From: Hufsiella arboris
GTDB lineage: Bacteria; Bacteroidota; Bacteroidia; Sphingobacteriales; Sphingobacteriaceae
Direction of reading: 5' to 3'
Assembly (NCBI RefSeq): GCF_009834875.1
Contig: NZ_WVHT01000001.1
Coordinates: forward strand, 744,001-808,000
Length of the DNA stretch: 64,000 nt
Shown: piece after piece, positions 8,210 through 16,137 of the stretch
How positions within the stretch are numbered: position 1 is the stretch's first letter
Layout: the number at the start of each line of letters is the position of its first letter
Program-made: the position numbers and the translations under genes
The notes under the pieces: model-generated
The model's input: the letters and a program-made list of their open reading frames with translations, nothing else
Told to the model about the DNA's origin: nothing
Databases searched by the model: none

Positions 8210-9292
8210 TTATTTTATCGTTAAAGTTTCGGCCACCAGTTTTTTAGACCAGCTATTTGGATATGCCTGCCATTTTAAAAATCCATAATTTGATTCCAAC
8301 AAGCTATTCTTTTGTGGCTCATCAAGCAACTCATAGCCCATAACTACTTGAACTCTTGGATTTTTTTTGCACTTTTCTAAAAAGCTCGTGATGAACTTTT
8401 GCTGGTTCTCTTCGTCAACACCATTATTTTTAAATCGTTGTCCGAATTCAGTAAACCAGATTGGTTTACTGAACGTACCTGATAATTTTTTTGTAATGTC
8501 ATCAATTTTATAGGTAGTGCCTGCAGCAGCTGATTCCATTTCTGAATACCAGTGATAAGCAATAATATCATACTTTACACCATAATTATCGAGCAGCCAA
8601 AAAAACGCATAATGCAACCAGCTTGCATCAACCATTGTTTTTGCGCCGGGATCCATTTCTTTAATCCCGACGTCCATTCCTTTTAAATATGCTGCAATAA
8701 TTTTAAATTTTGCGGTGTCATAATGTGACTGGCTTTGTCCGCTCTTTCCTGCTAAAAGAATTTTTAAATCCAGTTCATTTCCAAGTTCATAATAATTAAA
8801 GTAAGCACCATATTTTGCCGCAAAATTGCCGCCTATTTTTTTTCCCGCTTCGTATGACGCAGACTCGGTTGCACTCATATTAAGAGTTCTCGTGTACAGA
8901 ACCGGCAAAATATTTACTTTGCCTGCAATTGCAGCTTCCTTTAATGGATTGTACAGATATGGAACAGTAATGGAACCATCCGACATTGTTGTAACATCTA
9001 CCCTATACCAAGTCATCCCCATACTTTTAAGAAGTTCGACCTGTTTTGCGGCCGTTAAGTAACTATAAGCACCTGTTCCATCCAACGGGTGCCCATTTAT
9101 TCCTAGCTGCAAACTTGATCCAGCCAGAATTGGAGATGTGCTTGTGCTTTCTAGTGCTGCTGCGGATAATTTATTTTGATCGGATAAGGTAGGGGTTGAA
9201 ATAATTTCGCCTTTTTTACATGATTGTGTGAAAATTGAAACAGCAACAAGACTAATAATCACTGTTTTTTGCAAGTAAGAATATTTAAACAT
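8210..9292 (-). CDS. Clan GH-A glycosidase-like lipoprotein
   Basis: 360 residues beginning with a lipoprotein signal (lipid Cys25 in FTQSC). The rest fits a single TIM barrel: strand WYRVDV at 95-100, the acid/base motif GNE with E173, and a late strand ending in IWFTEFG with candidate nucleophile E282. The spacing is that of clan GH-A retaining glycosidases (GH5/GH39-like). Substrate cannot be deduced; a plant or microbial polysaccharide is likely. There is no neighbouring SusC/SusD pair, so it is not part of a visible utilisation locus. Confidence 0.7.
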   Translation of the reverse strand: MFKYSYLQKTVIISLVAVSIFTQSCKKGEIISTPTLSDQNKLSAAALESTSTSPILAGSSLQLGINGHPLDGTGAYSYLTAAKQVELLKSMGMTWYRVDVTTMSDGSITVPYLYNPLKEAAIAGKVNILPVLYTRTLNMSATESASYEAGKKIGGNFAAKYGAYFNYYELGNELDLKILLAGKSGQSQSHYDTAKFKIIAAYLKGMDVGIKEMDPGAKTMVDASWLHYAFFWLLDNYGVKYDIIAYHWYSEMESAAAGTTYKIDDITKKLSGTFSKPIWFTEFGQRFKNNGVDEENQQKFITSFLEKCKKNPRVQVVMGYELLDEPQKNSLLESNYGFLKWQAYPNSWSKKLVAETLTIK

Positions 9293-9740
9293 TTATTAAT
9301 ATATTTTAAAATTATCGGCTTATACGGTCAAAAAATTTTAAATGTTTCAATTAAAATCCTTAAAATTACGAATTTATAAAAAATTAAATTTTTAAAACAA
9401 TTTTGACTCGGCACGATGTTTCACGAAATTTCTCACTTTTTTCACACTCTAAAATTTCTCATAAGTTATTGTCCAGATGTTTCAGAACATGGATGGATAT
9501 TGGAGGATTGAAATAATGCCAGAAATTACATCCAGAAGAATGATGATTATCATGAAAACTTCGCAAACAATTCATTGAAAAACTTCCGAAGTTACCCAGT
9601 GACCAGACATAATTGCCGGCTCTACCAGTCGTAAAAAGCTCTGCCAGGTGGCTTGCTTTGCAGAAAAGACTTTTATTTCAAAGTCAGCCTTGAATCGCAT
9701 TGAAACAGAAGGATTTATTACCAGTGATTAGGAATAATAT
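9293..9740. other. Gene-free AT-rich intergenic stretch
   Basis: No full gene is supported. The first 150 bp are very AT-rich and probably hold the promoter of the GH-A lipoprotein. At 9603-9731 (+) there is a 42-codon open frame without a start whose translation looks protein-like (for example EKTFISKSALNRIETEGFI), vaguely like the end of a winged-helix regulator; it may be a gene remnant. Confidence 0.35.
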
Positions 9741-9778
9741 AAAACAAAAAAAAGAAGCTTCTGATGGGCAGAAGCTTC
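9741..9778 (-). terminator. Intrinsic terminator of the tRNA-like RNA
   Basis: A perfect 10-bp stem GAAGCTTCTG / CAGAAGCTTC (9754-9763 and 9769-9778) with a 5-nt loop is followed on the minus strand by a long T-rich run (9741-9753). It lies 40 bp after the 3' end of the tRNA-like sequence and closes that transcription unit. Confidence 0.8.
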
Positions 9779-9817
9779 AAACTAACCAATTATAAACCTA
9801 AATTAAACGAAAGGTTG

Positions 9818-9929
9818 CTGTAGGGGTAGGAGTCGAACCTACAAGGAGTGGTTAGTTCGCCGAAACGAATTTCCCAGAATCTCCGCCACCGAGACAAGGA
9901 GGTGTGTCTGCCAATTTCACCACCCTACA
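9818..9929 (-). tRNA. Unusual class II tRNA-like RNA, about 112 nt
   Basis: On the minus strand a tRNA outer frame is intact: acceptor TGTAGGG/CCCTACA (7 bp perfect), D-arm GTG-AAATTGGCAGA-CAC (Leu-type, with the loop GG), T-arm GTAGG-TTCGACT-CCTAC (5 bp perfect, canonical loop), discriminator G, CCA not encoded. The middle is odd. The best anticodon arm is CCTCC-TTGTCTC-GGTGG with a T-T mismatch and a pyrimidine at position 37, formally giving anticodon GTC. The variable region is about 43 nt (usual class II arms are under 25) and folds as GGAG/CTCC, TGG/CCA and TTCG/CGAA. It has its own promoter and terminator. It may be a non-decoding or specialised tRNA; identity is unassigned. Confidence 0.6.
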
Positions 9930-9964
9930 AAGATCGATCAATCTTATTAGCTGATTGATTAATA

Positions 9965-9997
9965 CAAATGTAAGGCAATTGATTTATTTATTGCAAA
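9965..9997 (-). promoter_or_regulatory. Promoter of the tRNA-like RNA
   Basis: Read on the minus strand: TTTG (9997-9994), 21 bp, then TACATTTG (9972-9965). This matches the Bacteroidota consensus TTTG-N19/21-TAnnTTTG. The predicted transcript starts near 9958, about 30 nt before the mature 5' end. Confidence 0.7.
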
Positions 9998-10073
9998 TTT
10001 TATAAGGAATTATTTTAATTTTTGTAATTTTTTTATTTACTTAGATCATTAATTAGAATCCTTAAAAAATTAC

Positions 10074-10556
10074 ATGGAAAAACGGTCGCCAAATTTAGAA
10101 ATTGATAATCTCGACATGCAGATTTTATCATACTTGCTTGAGGATGCAACAATTGCTTACACCGAAATTGCTAAAAGATTAATCGTCTCAGGAGGTACAA
10201 TTCACGTCAGAATGAAGAAAATGCAGGATATGGGTATTATTAAAGGCTCAAACCTGATTGTCGACGCTCAAAAAATAGGATATGACGTGTGTGCCTTTTT
10301 AGGAATTTTTCTTGAAAAAGGATCGGCTTACAAAGACGCTGTTGAACAACTTAAAAAGGTAAAGGAAATTGTTGAGCTTCATTATTGCACTGGTGCATAC
10401 AGTATGTTTGCAAAGATCATTTGCCGTGATACAGCTCACCTGCGTCATGTGCTTAACGAGTCGATCCAGGCAGTAGAAGGCGTTCAACGTACCGAAACGT
10501 TTATATCACTCGAAGAAAGCATTAAGCGTCAAATCAGTTTAGATAATCTGGATTAG
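10074..10556 (+). CDS. Lrp/AsnC family transcriptional regulator
   Basis: 160 residues: an N-terminal winged helix-turn-helix (about 10-60, beginning LEIDNLDMQILSYLLEDA, recognition helix around VSGGTIHVRMKKM) followed by an effector-binding RAM/AsnC ligand-binding domain (about 75-150). Members bind amino acids and control amino-acid or translation-related genes as octamers. It is divergent from the tRNA-like RNA, 77 bp from that RNA's promoter; regulation of it or of its own gene is possible but unproven. Confidence 0.9.
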   Translation: MEKRSPNLEIDNLDMQILSYLLEDATIAYTEIAKRLIVSGGTIHVRMKKMQDMGIIKGSNLIVDAQKIGYDVCAFLGIFLEKGSAYKDAVEQLKKVKEIVELHYCTGAYSMFAKIICRDTAHLRHVLNESIQAVEGVQRTETFISLEESIKRQISLDNLD

Positions 10557-10637
10557 CGAATAATAATTTTACCAGGCTATATTGCTCTGTTAAACATTTC
10601 CAGGGTTGTGCTGTTGTTTTTGCTGACTGACAGAAAA

Positions 10638-10973
10638 ATGAACGACCAGGATTTTAAAGATGAATTTAAACCAGTGCATGTGCCGGCACATTTTGCCGAC
10701 TGCCATACATGGGATGATAAAATATTCTATGCCCTTGCGCAACTGGGCCAGGCGACGGCCTTGGAAGTAGCTGATAAATTGATCGAAATAGACTCGGAAC
10801 AAACCCGCAGTGAAGTTGAAAATTGCTCTGAGTCAATTCTGAAAGATCATTTCAAAAAGGGATTGATAAAAGGTCATCTCTCAGATAATCACTTTGTCTA
10901 CAATCTCAGTAAAATAGAAAAATCCAATAAGGGAAACGTCAACCCCGGATTGTTGACTGAAGGGCTGGACTAG
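10638..10973 (+). CDS. Conserved hypothetical protein, winged-helix-like
   Basis: I start this at the ATG at 10638; an in-frame start 30 bp upstream adds only a hydrophobic stretch without homology cues. The 111-residue product is cytoplasmic and helical. Its middle (DDKIFYALAQLGQATALEVA, then an ILKDHFKKGLIKGHL segment) has the spacing of a small winged helix. I do not recognise a named family. It follows the Lrp gene by 81 bp on the same strand. Confidence 0.6.
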   Translation: MNDQDFKDEFKPVHVPAHFADCHTWDDKIFYALAQLGQATALEVADKLIEIDSEQTRSEVENCSESILKDHFKKGLIKGHLSDNHFVYNLSKIEKSNKGNVNPGLLTEGLD

Positions 10974-10976
10974 CAT

Positions 10977-11010
10977 AAAAAAAGCATCTACTTATGGCAG
11001 ATGCTTTTTT
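10977..11010. terminator. Bidirectional terminator
   Basis: AAAAGCATCT / AGATGCTTTTTT with a 9-nt loop, A/T-runs on both sides, between the hypothetical gene and the convergent pdhB-like gene. Confidence 0.8.
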
Positions 11011-11029
11011 ATTTTATCTTCTTTAATTT

Positions 11030-12016
11030 TTAGTTCTCTACGTACAAAACGCTTTTAACTGCTTTCACTACACGCTCTGCATTCGGCAATGCAGCCTGGA
11101 TTAATGTCGGAGCATAAGGGAGCGGAACGTCTGCAGACACTACGCGGCGAATCGGAGCATCTAAATAATCAAAAGCTTCACTTTGAACTTTGTAAGTAAT
11201 CTCGGTAGCGATTGAGCCAAGCGGCCATGCCTCTTCAACGATTACTAAACGGTTCGTTTTCTTAATTGAATTAATTATCGTATCATAATCAATCGGGCGG
11301 ACTGAGCGCAAATCGATTACTTCAGCATTAATACCTTCTTTGCTTAACTCTTCAACCGCAGGATTTACAACGCGGGTTAGCATTTTTCCAAATGTTACGA
11401 TGGTAACATCTGTACCTTCTTTAACCACATTTGCTTTACCCAATTCGATGTAATAAGTCTCTTCAGGAACCTCGCCCTTATCACCATACATTACTTCAGA
11501 TTCCATGAAAATCACTGGATCCGGATCGATTATTGACGACTTTAACAGTCCTTTCGCTTCGTATGGAGTAGATGGAACGACAACCTTTAACCCAGGGCAG
11601 TTCGCATACCAGTTTTCAAAATTTTGCGAGTGCTGTGCAGCTAATTGTCCGGCGTTTCCGGTTGGACCGCGAAATACGATAGGACAGGTAAACTGGCCGC
11701 CACTCATCGAATGAATTTTTGCCGCGCCGTTAATAACCTGGTCAATTGCAACAAGAGAAAAATTGAAGGTCATGAATTCAACGATGGGACGTAATCCGTT
11801 CATTGCTGCGCCTGTTGCGATACCGGCAAAGCCAAGTTCCGCGATAGGAGTGTCAATTACACGCTTAGCGCCAAATTCGTCGAGCATTCCCTGGCTAACT
11901 TTGTAAGCACCATTATATTCTGCTACTTCTTCGCCCATCAGGAATATCGTATCGTCTTTGCGCATTTCTTCGTTCATCGCTTCACGAAGGGCTTCTCTGA
12001 ATTGTATTTCTCTCAT
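11030..12016 (-). CDS. pdhB: Pyruvate dehydrogenase E1 component, beta subunit
   Basis: 328 residues from ATG 12016. An in-frame ATG at 12043 is rejected because it lies inside the -7 promoter element. The protein has the transketolase-like pyrimidine-binding domain (MREIQFREALREAMNEEM; MGEEVAEYNGAYKVSQGML; IDTPIAELGFAGIATGAAM) and the C-terminal transketolase domain (VDLRSVRPID). It forms the thiamine-diphosphate E1 alpha2-beta2 tetramer that decarboxylates pyruvate and acetylates E2 lipoate. The alpha subunit is not in the window, so the complex is encoded at dispersed loci. Confidence 0.93.
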   Translation of the reverse strand: MREIQFREALREAMNEEMRKDDTIFLMGEEVAEYNGAYKVSQGMLDEFGAKRVIDTPIAELGFAGIATGAAMNGLRPIVEFMTFNFSLVAIDQVINGAAKIHSMSGGQFTCPIVFRGPTGNAGQLAAQHSQNFENWYANCPGLKVVVPSTPYEAKGLLKSSIIDPDPVIFMESEVMYGDKGEVPEETYYIELGKANVVKEGTDVTIVTFGKMLTRVVNPAVEELSKEGINAEVIDLRSVRPIDYDTIINSIKKTNRLVIVEEAWPLGSIATEITYKVQSEAFDYLDAPIRRVVSADVPLPYAPTLIQAALPNAERVVKAVKSVLYVEN

Positions 12017-12040
12017 TTTATATAATTCAATTTCGGAAGG

Positions 12041-12070
12041 CAAATATAAGGCTTAAAGTGTATAATGCAA
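12041..12070 (-). promoter_or_regulatory. Promoter of pdhB
   Basis: On the minus strand: TTG (12070-12068), 19 bp, TATATTTG (12048-12041), 25 bp before the ATG at 12016. Good match to the Bacteroidota consensus. The 170 bp upstream, to 12240, hold nothing else I can identify. Confidence 0.65.
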
Positions 12071-12240
12071 CCGGATGAGAAACCGATAAAACGTACTGAT
12101 TGTAAAATTTATAGGATGTTAATTTTAGACGTCAATCACCAATGCGTGCGTCTCTAAAAGAAGCATTAAATGAACTATATACTCTACCGGTACACAGATG
12201 AAGTCTTAAAATCTTGTGCTAAAAAATTGACACCTTACGG

Positions 12241-13419
12241 CTATTGGTCGGCTAACGTTTGAGGATGGAACGTCTTCCATGAATGCCAAAACTCCTGGTA
12301 ACCCTGTATTTCTGTCAATTTCTTCCCGGTCATTGGACCAGAGACAAACGAACCATCGACACTCATCACAGAACCGGTAGCCTGGTCCGTTATCTTGCCA
12401 TCGTTTAATTTTAACCGGATAGCCCGGCCGTCCAATTCACGGCTCCATACATGAAACGACGCGTTATCTTTTTCCAGGTAAATAGCCAGGGGTAAATTCT
12501 CCAAAGAATCCGAGATAAATTTATGTTTCACCAACGAATTCCAATCGTATGCCTTTGCGACGTTATTTTGTGCGACACCTAAAATCCATGACTTGTCTTT
12601 CCATGATTTTTTGTCTCTCCTGGTCAGATCACTTTTGCCTGAACCTTTATCGTATTTTGCCATAGCCTTATATTCATCTTTAAAAACGGTGTCAGGCTGC
12701 ATGATCTTAGAATCCGGATGTTGCCTTAGCCAGGAAGCCAGCGTCGTTTGCCGTGACGGGATCTCTTTCAAAGTATACCCTTTGAGCGGGCCGGTTATTG
12801 CTTTTCCGTTTGCCTGCTGCCACCAGCTTCCGGTTGTCGCGTCTTCGAACATCGCATTATAATGATCCATTCCAACCAGCCTGAAGGTTTCTGCCTTGCC
12901 CTTTACAATCGGGCTATAAACCCTTCCGGTGCGGCAAACTGTACAATAGGTCACCATCACTAATTCTCCGCCAACTGTATCCCTAACCTGGTGATGATAT
13001 CCAATAAATTGGATAGGATAGGCTTTGGTTTTGCCGCCAATCATCACACCGATAACAAGTTTATCTTTTCCTATTTTATTATGGCCCGCAGCAGACTCAT
13101 GCATATTCCGGGGCTGATAAAACATTTTATCAGCCTGCATATAGAAGTTAAGCAAGCAGAACACCACAACGAAAATTGCAAATGTCGCAGATGCTATGAT
13201 CTTGTCACGGAGTGTTCCCCGCCTGAATATAACGAACAGCGGATAGGTGATCATAAGCAATCCGACAATCCGAATCCAAACGATATTATTGCTTAGCCAA
13301 TAAGCAAAGTCTATGGTATTAGCCTTCTGGCTTCCGGGAAAAGGCATAATGAAATATACGCGGAGAATTTCTGCAACGAACAGCAGCGCAAAGCCGCAAA
13401 TTAAAAGCAATTTTTTCAT
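12241..13419 (-). CDS. DUF3179 membrane-anchored protein
   Basis: 392 residues. Three membrane helices come first (about 3-22, 42-60, 75-95), then a large extracytoplasmic DUF3179 domain. The family core is visible as VMIGGKTKAYPIQFIGYHHQ, MVTYCTVCRTGRVYSP (a CxxC pair) and GMDHYNAMFEDATTGSWW. DUF3179 proteins are of unknown function; the CxxC and conserved His suggest metal or thiol chemistry. Single gene with no operon partners. Confidence 0.85.
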   Translation of the reverse strand: MKKLLLICGFALLFVAEILRVYFIMPFPGSQKANTIDFAYWLSNNIVWIRIVGLLMITYPLFVIFRRGTLRDKIIASATFAIFVVVFCLLNFYMQADKMFYQPRNMHESAAGHNKIGKDKLVIGVMIGGKTKAYPIQFIGYHHQVRDTVGGELVMVTYCTVCRTGRVYSPIVKGKAETFRLVGMDHYNAMFEDATTGSWWQQANGKAITGPLKGYTLKEIPSRQTTLASWLRQHPDSKIMQPDTVFKDEYKAMAKYDKGSGKSDLTRRDKKSWKDKSWILGVAQNNVAKAYDWNSLVKHKFISDSLENLPLAIYLEKDNASFHVWSRELDGRAIRLKLNDGKITDQATGSVMSVDGSFVSGPMTGKKLTEIQGYQEFWHSWKTFHPQTLADQ

Positions 13420-13566
13420 TTGAAATTATTGTTTAAAAATAACACAATAATTCAGATGGCCGCAAACATGAAATCTTCTTGTCGCAATTTCCCCTGCACT
13501 TTGACGACTTTAGGGATAACGCAAGATTGATATCATTGCTATCTTAGATTCAATAAAAAAACTATC

Positions 13567-13797
13567 ATGTCATTCCAGGGATATCTTAAAACGATCAAAG
13601 AAAAAACAGGCAAAGGACCGGAAGAATTCAGGAGACTGGCCGAGGAAAAAGGCTTAACCGAAAACAGTGAACTGAAAGCATCGACGAAAGCCGGCGATGT
13701 GGTAACATGGCTCAAGGAAGATTATGATCTGGGACATGGGCATGCCATGGCGATCTATGCGCTGTTAAAAGGAATTAAGAACGAGGACAGCGAATAG
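13567..13797 (+). CDS. DUF4287 domain protein
   Basis: 76 residues comprising a complete DUF4287 domain: MSFQGYLKTIKEKTGKGPEE at the N terminus and LGHGHAMAIYALLKG near the C terminus. This small helical domain often occurs alone or fused to DUF5655 and is of unknown biochemical function. It is a single gene, convergent with the NAD(P)-binding gene that follows. Confidence 0.88.
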   Translation: MSFQGYLKTIKEKTGKGPEEFRRLAEEKGLTENSELKASTKAGDVVTWLKEDYDLGHGHAMAIYALLKGIKNEDSE

Positions 13798-13799
13798 TA

Positions 13800-13822
13800 A
13801 GGAAGGGGTTACCCCCTTTCCG
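13800..13822. terminator. Weak terminator-like hairpin
   Basis: GGAAGGGG / CCCCTTTCC with a short loop and one bulge, between the convergent DUF4287 and NmrA-like genes. The T-run is poor on either strand, so efficiency is doubtful. Confidence 0.4.
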
Positions 13823-13827
13823 AAAAA

Positions 13828-14466
13828 CTAAACGGTTGCCACAAAAGGAGCTGCTTTAACAAAGCGCTTATCGCTGAGCTGTTGTACCAGGAAAAGTGCC
13901 AGATCTGTTGACGAGACCTTTTCACCGGGACAGTTTTCGAGGTCGGCTACCAGGCTTCCCTTGAGCTCTGTTTGCTCGATAAGCGGAAGTCTTACCAACG
14001 TCCAATCCACTGCACTGTTAAGTAGCAGCTGGTACTCAGCCTGCTTGTCAAGGCTCGTTTCAGCATAATGTTTCAGCATCCATTCGGTGGCGGCAAGCAC
14101 TTTCTCGCTTTTTTTGTCGTATGTGGTATCGACATTAAGGCCCGTAATCAGGACATAACGTCTGATACCAAAGTGTTTCATCGCATCAAGGACATTTTTC
14201 GTTGCTGTGCTGAAAATTGACGGTTCGTTCGCGGGCTGCCCAAGTGTGCTGATTACAGCGCCGCAACCTTCCACGAGCGATTTAATAGCCTGCGGGTTCC
14301 TGGCATCGCCGGCAAGCAGTTCAATGGATGGATGATGAAAATCGAATTTTCCTGGCTCCCGGAGTAACAGCTTAACCGGGAAATTTTGGGCGAGCAATTG
14401 TTTTACAAGGTATTTTCCGGCTTTACCGGTACCGCCGATGATGGCGATTTTAGAGTGTTTTTTCAT
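13828..14466 (-). CDS. NAD(P)-binding atypical SDR (NmrA-like)
   Basis: 212 residues of a single Rossmann domain. The dinucleotide motif is IAIIGGTGKAGKYL (8-21), followed by LLLREPGKF, which suits NADP binding, and the LLAGDARNP and VISTLG segments typical of atypical short-chain dehydrogenases such as NmrA, HSCARG and YwnB. The catalytic Tyr-Lys pair of classical SDRs is not evident. It is likely a redox sensor or quinone/flavin reductase-like protein; the substrate is unknown. Confidence 0.85.
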   Translation of the reverse strand: MKKHSKIAIIGGTGKAGKYLVKQLLAQNFPVKLLLREPGKFDFHHPSIELLAGDARNPQAIKSLVEGCGAVISTLGQPANEPSIFSTATKNVLDAMKHFGIRRYVLITGLNVDTTYDKKSEKVLAATEWMLKHYAETSLDKQAEYQLLLNSAVDWTLVRLPLIEQTELKGSLVADLENCPGEKVSSTDLALFLVQQLSDKRFVKAAPFVATV

Positions 14467-14633
14467 CTCTTCTTTTAAAAATTAAACAAAAAAATAGCTG
14501 ACCCGGAGAGGTCCGGGAGTAAGCTCAAATGGAGCTGAATGATCTATACTAGAGAGAGTTTTATTAAAGCAAATTAAGCATAAATTTTGTGCGAACGAGG
14601 TTTTCCGTAACTTGTATAAAACAAAAACATTTT

Positions 14634-15005
14634 ATGGAAGAGCAAACGCATCCTACTTTCGGAAATGGCAAAATCTGTTATATCGTTTTACCTGCAAAGG
14701 ATATTAAAGCTTCGGCGGAATTTTACAGGAATGTTTTTGGATGGAATATTCGTACACGGAGCGACGGATCCACAGCTTTTGACGATTCGGTAAACGAGGT
14801 AAGCGGAACGTGGGACACGGGCCTGGAACCGATCGACGGAAAGAGCGTAATGATTTACCTGATGGTGGATTTCATCGAAGTAACAGTAGATCTGATCATC
14901 ATTCACGGCGGGCAAATTGTTGTGCCTGTAGGAATGGAATCTCCCGAAACAACAGCCCGGTTTACCGATCCGGCCGGAAATATTATAGGTATCTATCAGC
15001 AATAA
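14634..15005 (+). CDS. VOC family (glyoxalase-like) protein
   Basis: 123 residues from ATG 14634; an in-frame start 45 bp upstream adds residues without family resemblance. A VOC fold is seen in GKICYIVLPAKDIKASAEFY RNVFGW (two adjacent segments) and the closing PETTARFTDPAGNIIGIYQ. The family covers glyoxalases, dioxygenases and resistance proteins; the metal ligands are incomplete here, so no enzyme activity is assigned. The DUF1801 gene follows after 4 bp, suggesting an operon. Confidence 0.85.
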   Translation: MEEQTHPTFGNGKICYIVLPAKDIKASAEFYRNVFGWNIRTRSDGSTAFDDSVNEVSGTWDTGLEPIDGKSVMIYLMVDFIEVTVDLIIIHGGQIVVPVGMESPETTARFTDPAGNIIGIYQQ

Positions 15006-15009
15006 GTAT

Positions 15010-15375
15010 ATGAACTCAGCAAAGCCAACTACCATGCAGGAATACTTTGCTGAATTTCCGGCGGAAGTTCAGCAGTTGCTGGAGCGAATAAGAGCATCCA
15101 TCAAAGCTGCCGTTCCTGAAGCGACCGAAACAATCGGTTATGGAATCCCGACCTTCAAACTTAATGGCAAAAACCTCGTGCACTTCGGCGCTTTTAAAAA
15201 TCACATCGGGTTTTACCCGACGCCAGATGGAATCAAAGAGTTTGAGCAGGAACTGTCGCAATATCAAAATGCAAAAGGCTCGGTACAATTTCCTTTAAGC
15301 GAACCTTTTCCGATGGATTTAATTTTACGGATGACAGAATTCAGGAAGAAGAAGTTGCTGGAGAAAGTGAAATAA
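15010..15375 (+). CDS. DUF1801 (YdhG-like) protein
   Basis: 121 residues of a complete DUF1801 domain: MQEYFAEFPAEVQQLLERIR at the start, then TIGYGIPTFKLNGKNLVHFG, IGFYPT and VQFPLSEPFPMDLI. The frataxin-like fold is known in Bacillus YdhG and suggested to be an iron chaperone. Cytoplasmic, co-transcribed with the VOC gene. Function here is unknown. Confidence 0.9.
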   Translation: MNSAKPTTMQEYFAEFPAEVQQLLERIRASIKAAVPEATETIGYGIPTFKLNGKNLVHFGAFKNHIGFYPTPDGIKEFEQELSQYQNAKGSVQFPLSEPFPMDLILRMTEFRKKKLLEKVK

Positions 15376-15394
15376 TAAAGGAGTACCTCAATAA

Positions 15395-16036
15395 TCAGTT
15401 TAAATGATACTTCTCCTGGCGGAACAGCCGCTTGTCGGAAGCGCTTAAAATGATCAGCGACAACAGCCCCAGGGCGATAAGCGCGACCAGTTCGATTTTT
15501 GATAAAAATACAGAATCACTAAGAACCGAGTGGCTGTCGCGCATCAGCTCGTTACCTACACCTAACTGGATATTGCTGAGCTTATCGAGCTGTGCCAGGG
15601 TTTGCCGGTAATGCAGGTCAAGCTCTTTCGTATCATCTGCTTGCGCGGGATGACTATAAACATTTTTTTCCAGTGAATTATATTCGTTCAGGTGTTGCTT
15701 GAACAGCTGCCATTCCTTTTTCTCGACCGAGGTTAAAGTCGTAAGCTCATAGGCTTTTGTCAGAGATTTTATCTCATAATCCATCTCCTTCGATTGATCT
15801 AGGGCATCGGTCCTGCGCGGTTCCTGGAGCAGGAATCGCTTATCGTGTAATTTATTGCTGATTTGATACAGGTAATTGGAAGGTTTCAGCCTGTCGTTCA
15901 GGATTGATGTCACATTGTCGCCCAGGGTGGAAAAAGTTTTTTTATACCACAAGTTTCCCAGGATCAGTATTGACATAATGCACGAAAGAATAAGCACAGA
16001 CTTAATCTTGTGACGAAGATAATATACCCACCTCAT
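15395..16036 (-). CDS. Stand-alone 4-helix-bundle sensory-type membrane protein
   Basis: 213 residues. One helix at about 13-30 (SVLILSCIMSILILGNLW) and another at about 178-198 bracket a roughly 145-residue extracytoplasmic helical region resembling the 4HB_MCP sensor module of chemoreceptors. The protein ends about 15 residues after the second helix, with no HAMP, methyl-accepting or kinase domain. It is therefore a sensor-like module without an output domain; similar short proteins occur in Bacteroidota. Partner unknown. Confidence 0.7.
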   Translation of the reverse strand: MRWVYYLRHKIKSVLILSCIMSILILGNLWYKKTFSTLGDNVTSILNDRLKPSNYLYQISNKLHDKRFLLQEPRRTDALDQSKEMDYEIKSLTKAYELTTLTSVEKKEWQLFKQHLNEYNSLEKNVYSHPAQADDTKELDLHYRQTLAQLDKLSNIQLGVGNELMRDSHSVLSDSVFLSKIELVALIALGLLSLIILSASDKRLFRQEKYHLN

Positions 16037-16137
16037 CGCATAAATTTTGGTTAATTGGATAATTAAAGTTAGGGCTTTTAGCTGATTTACGACTATAGCG
16101 GTTAACCGTTAAAAAGAAAAATAATTGACCACAATTT

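Noticed and set aside
14502-14517. Short dyad CCCGGA-GAGG-TCCGGG between divergent genes
   Set aside because: Only 6 bp per arm, no T-run and no clear promoter overlap; too weak to call a site.
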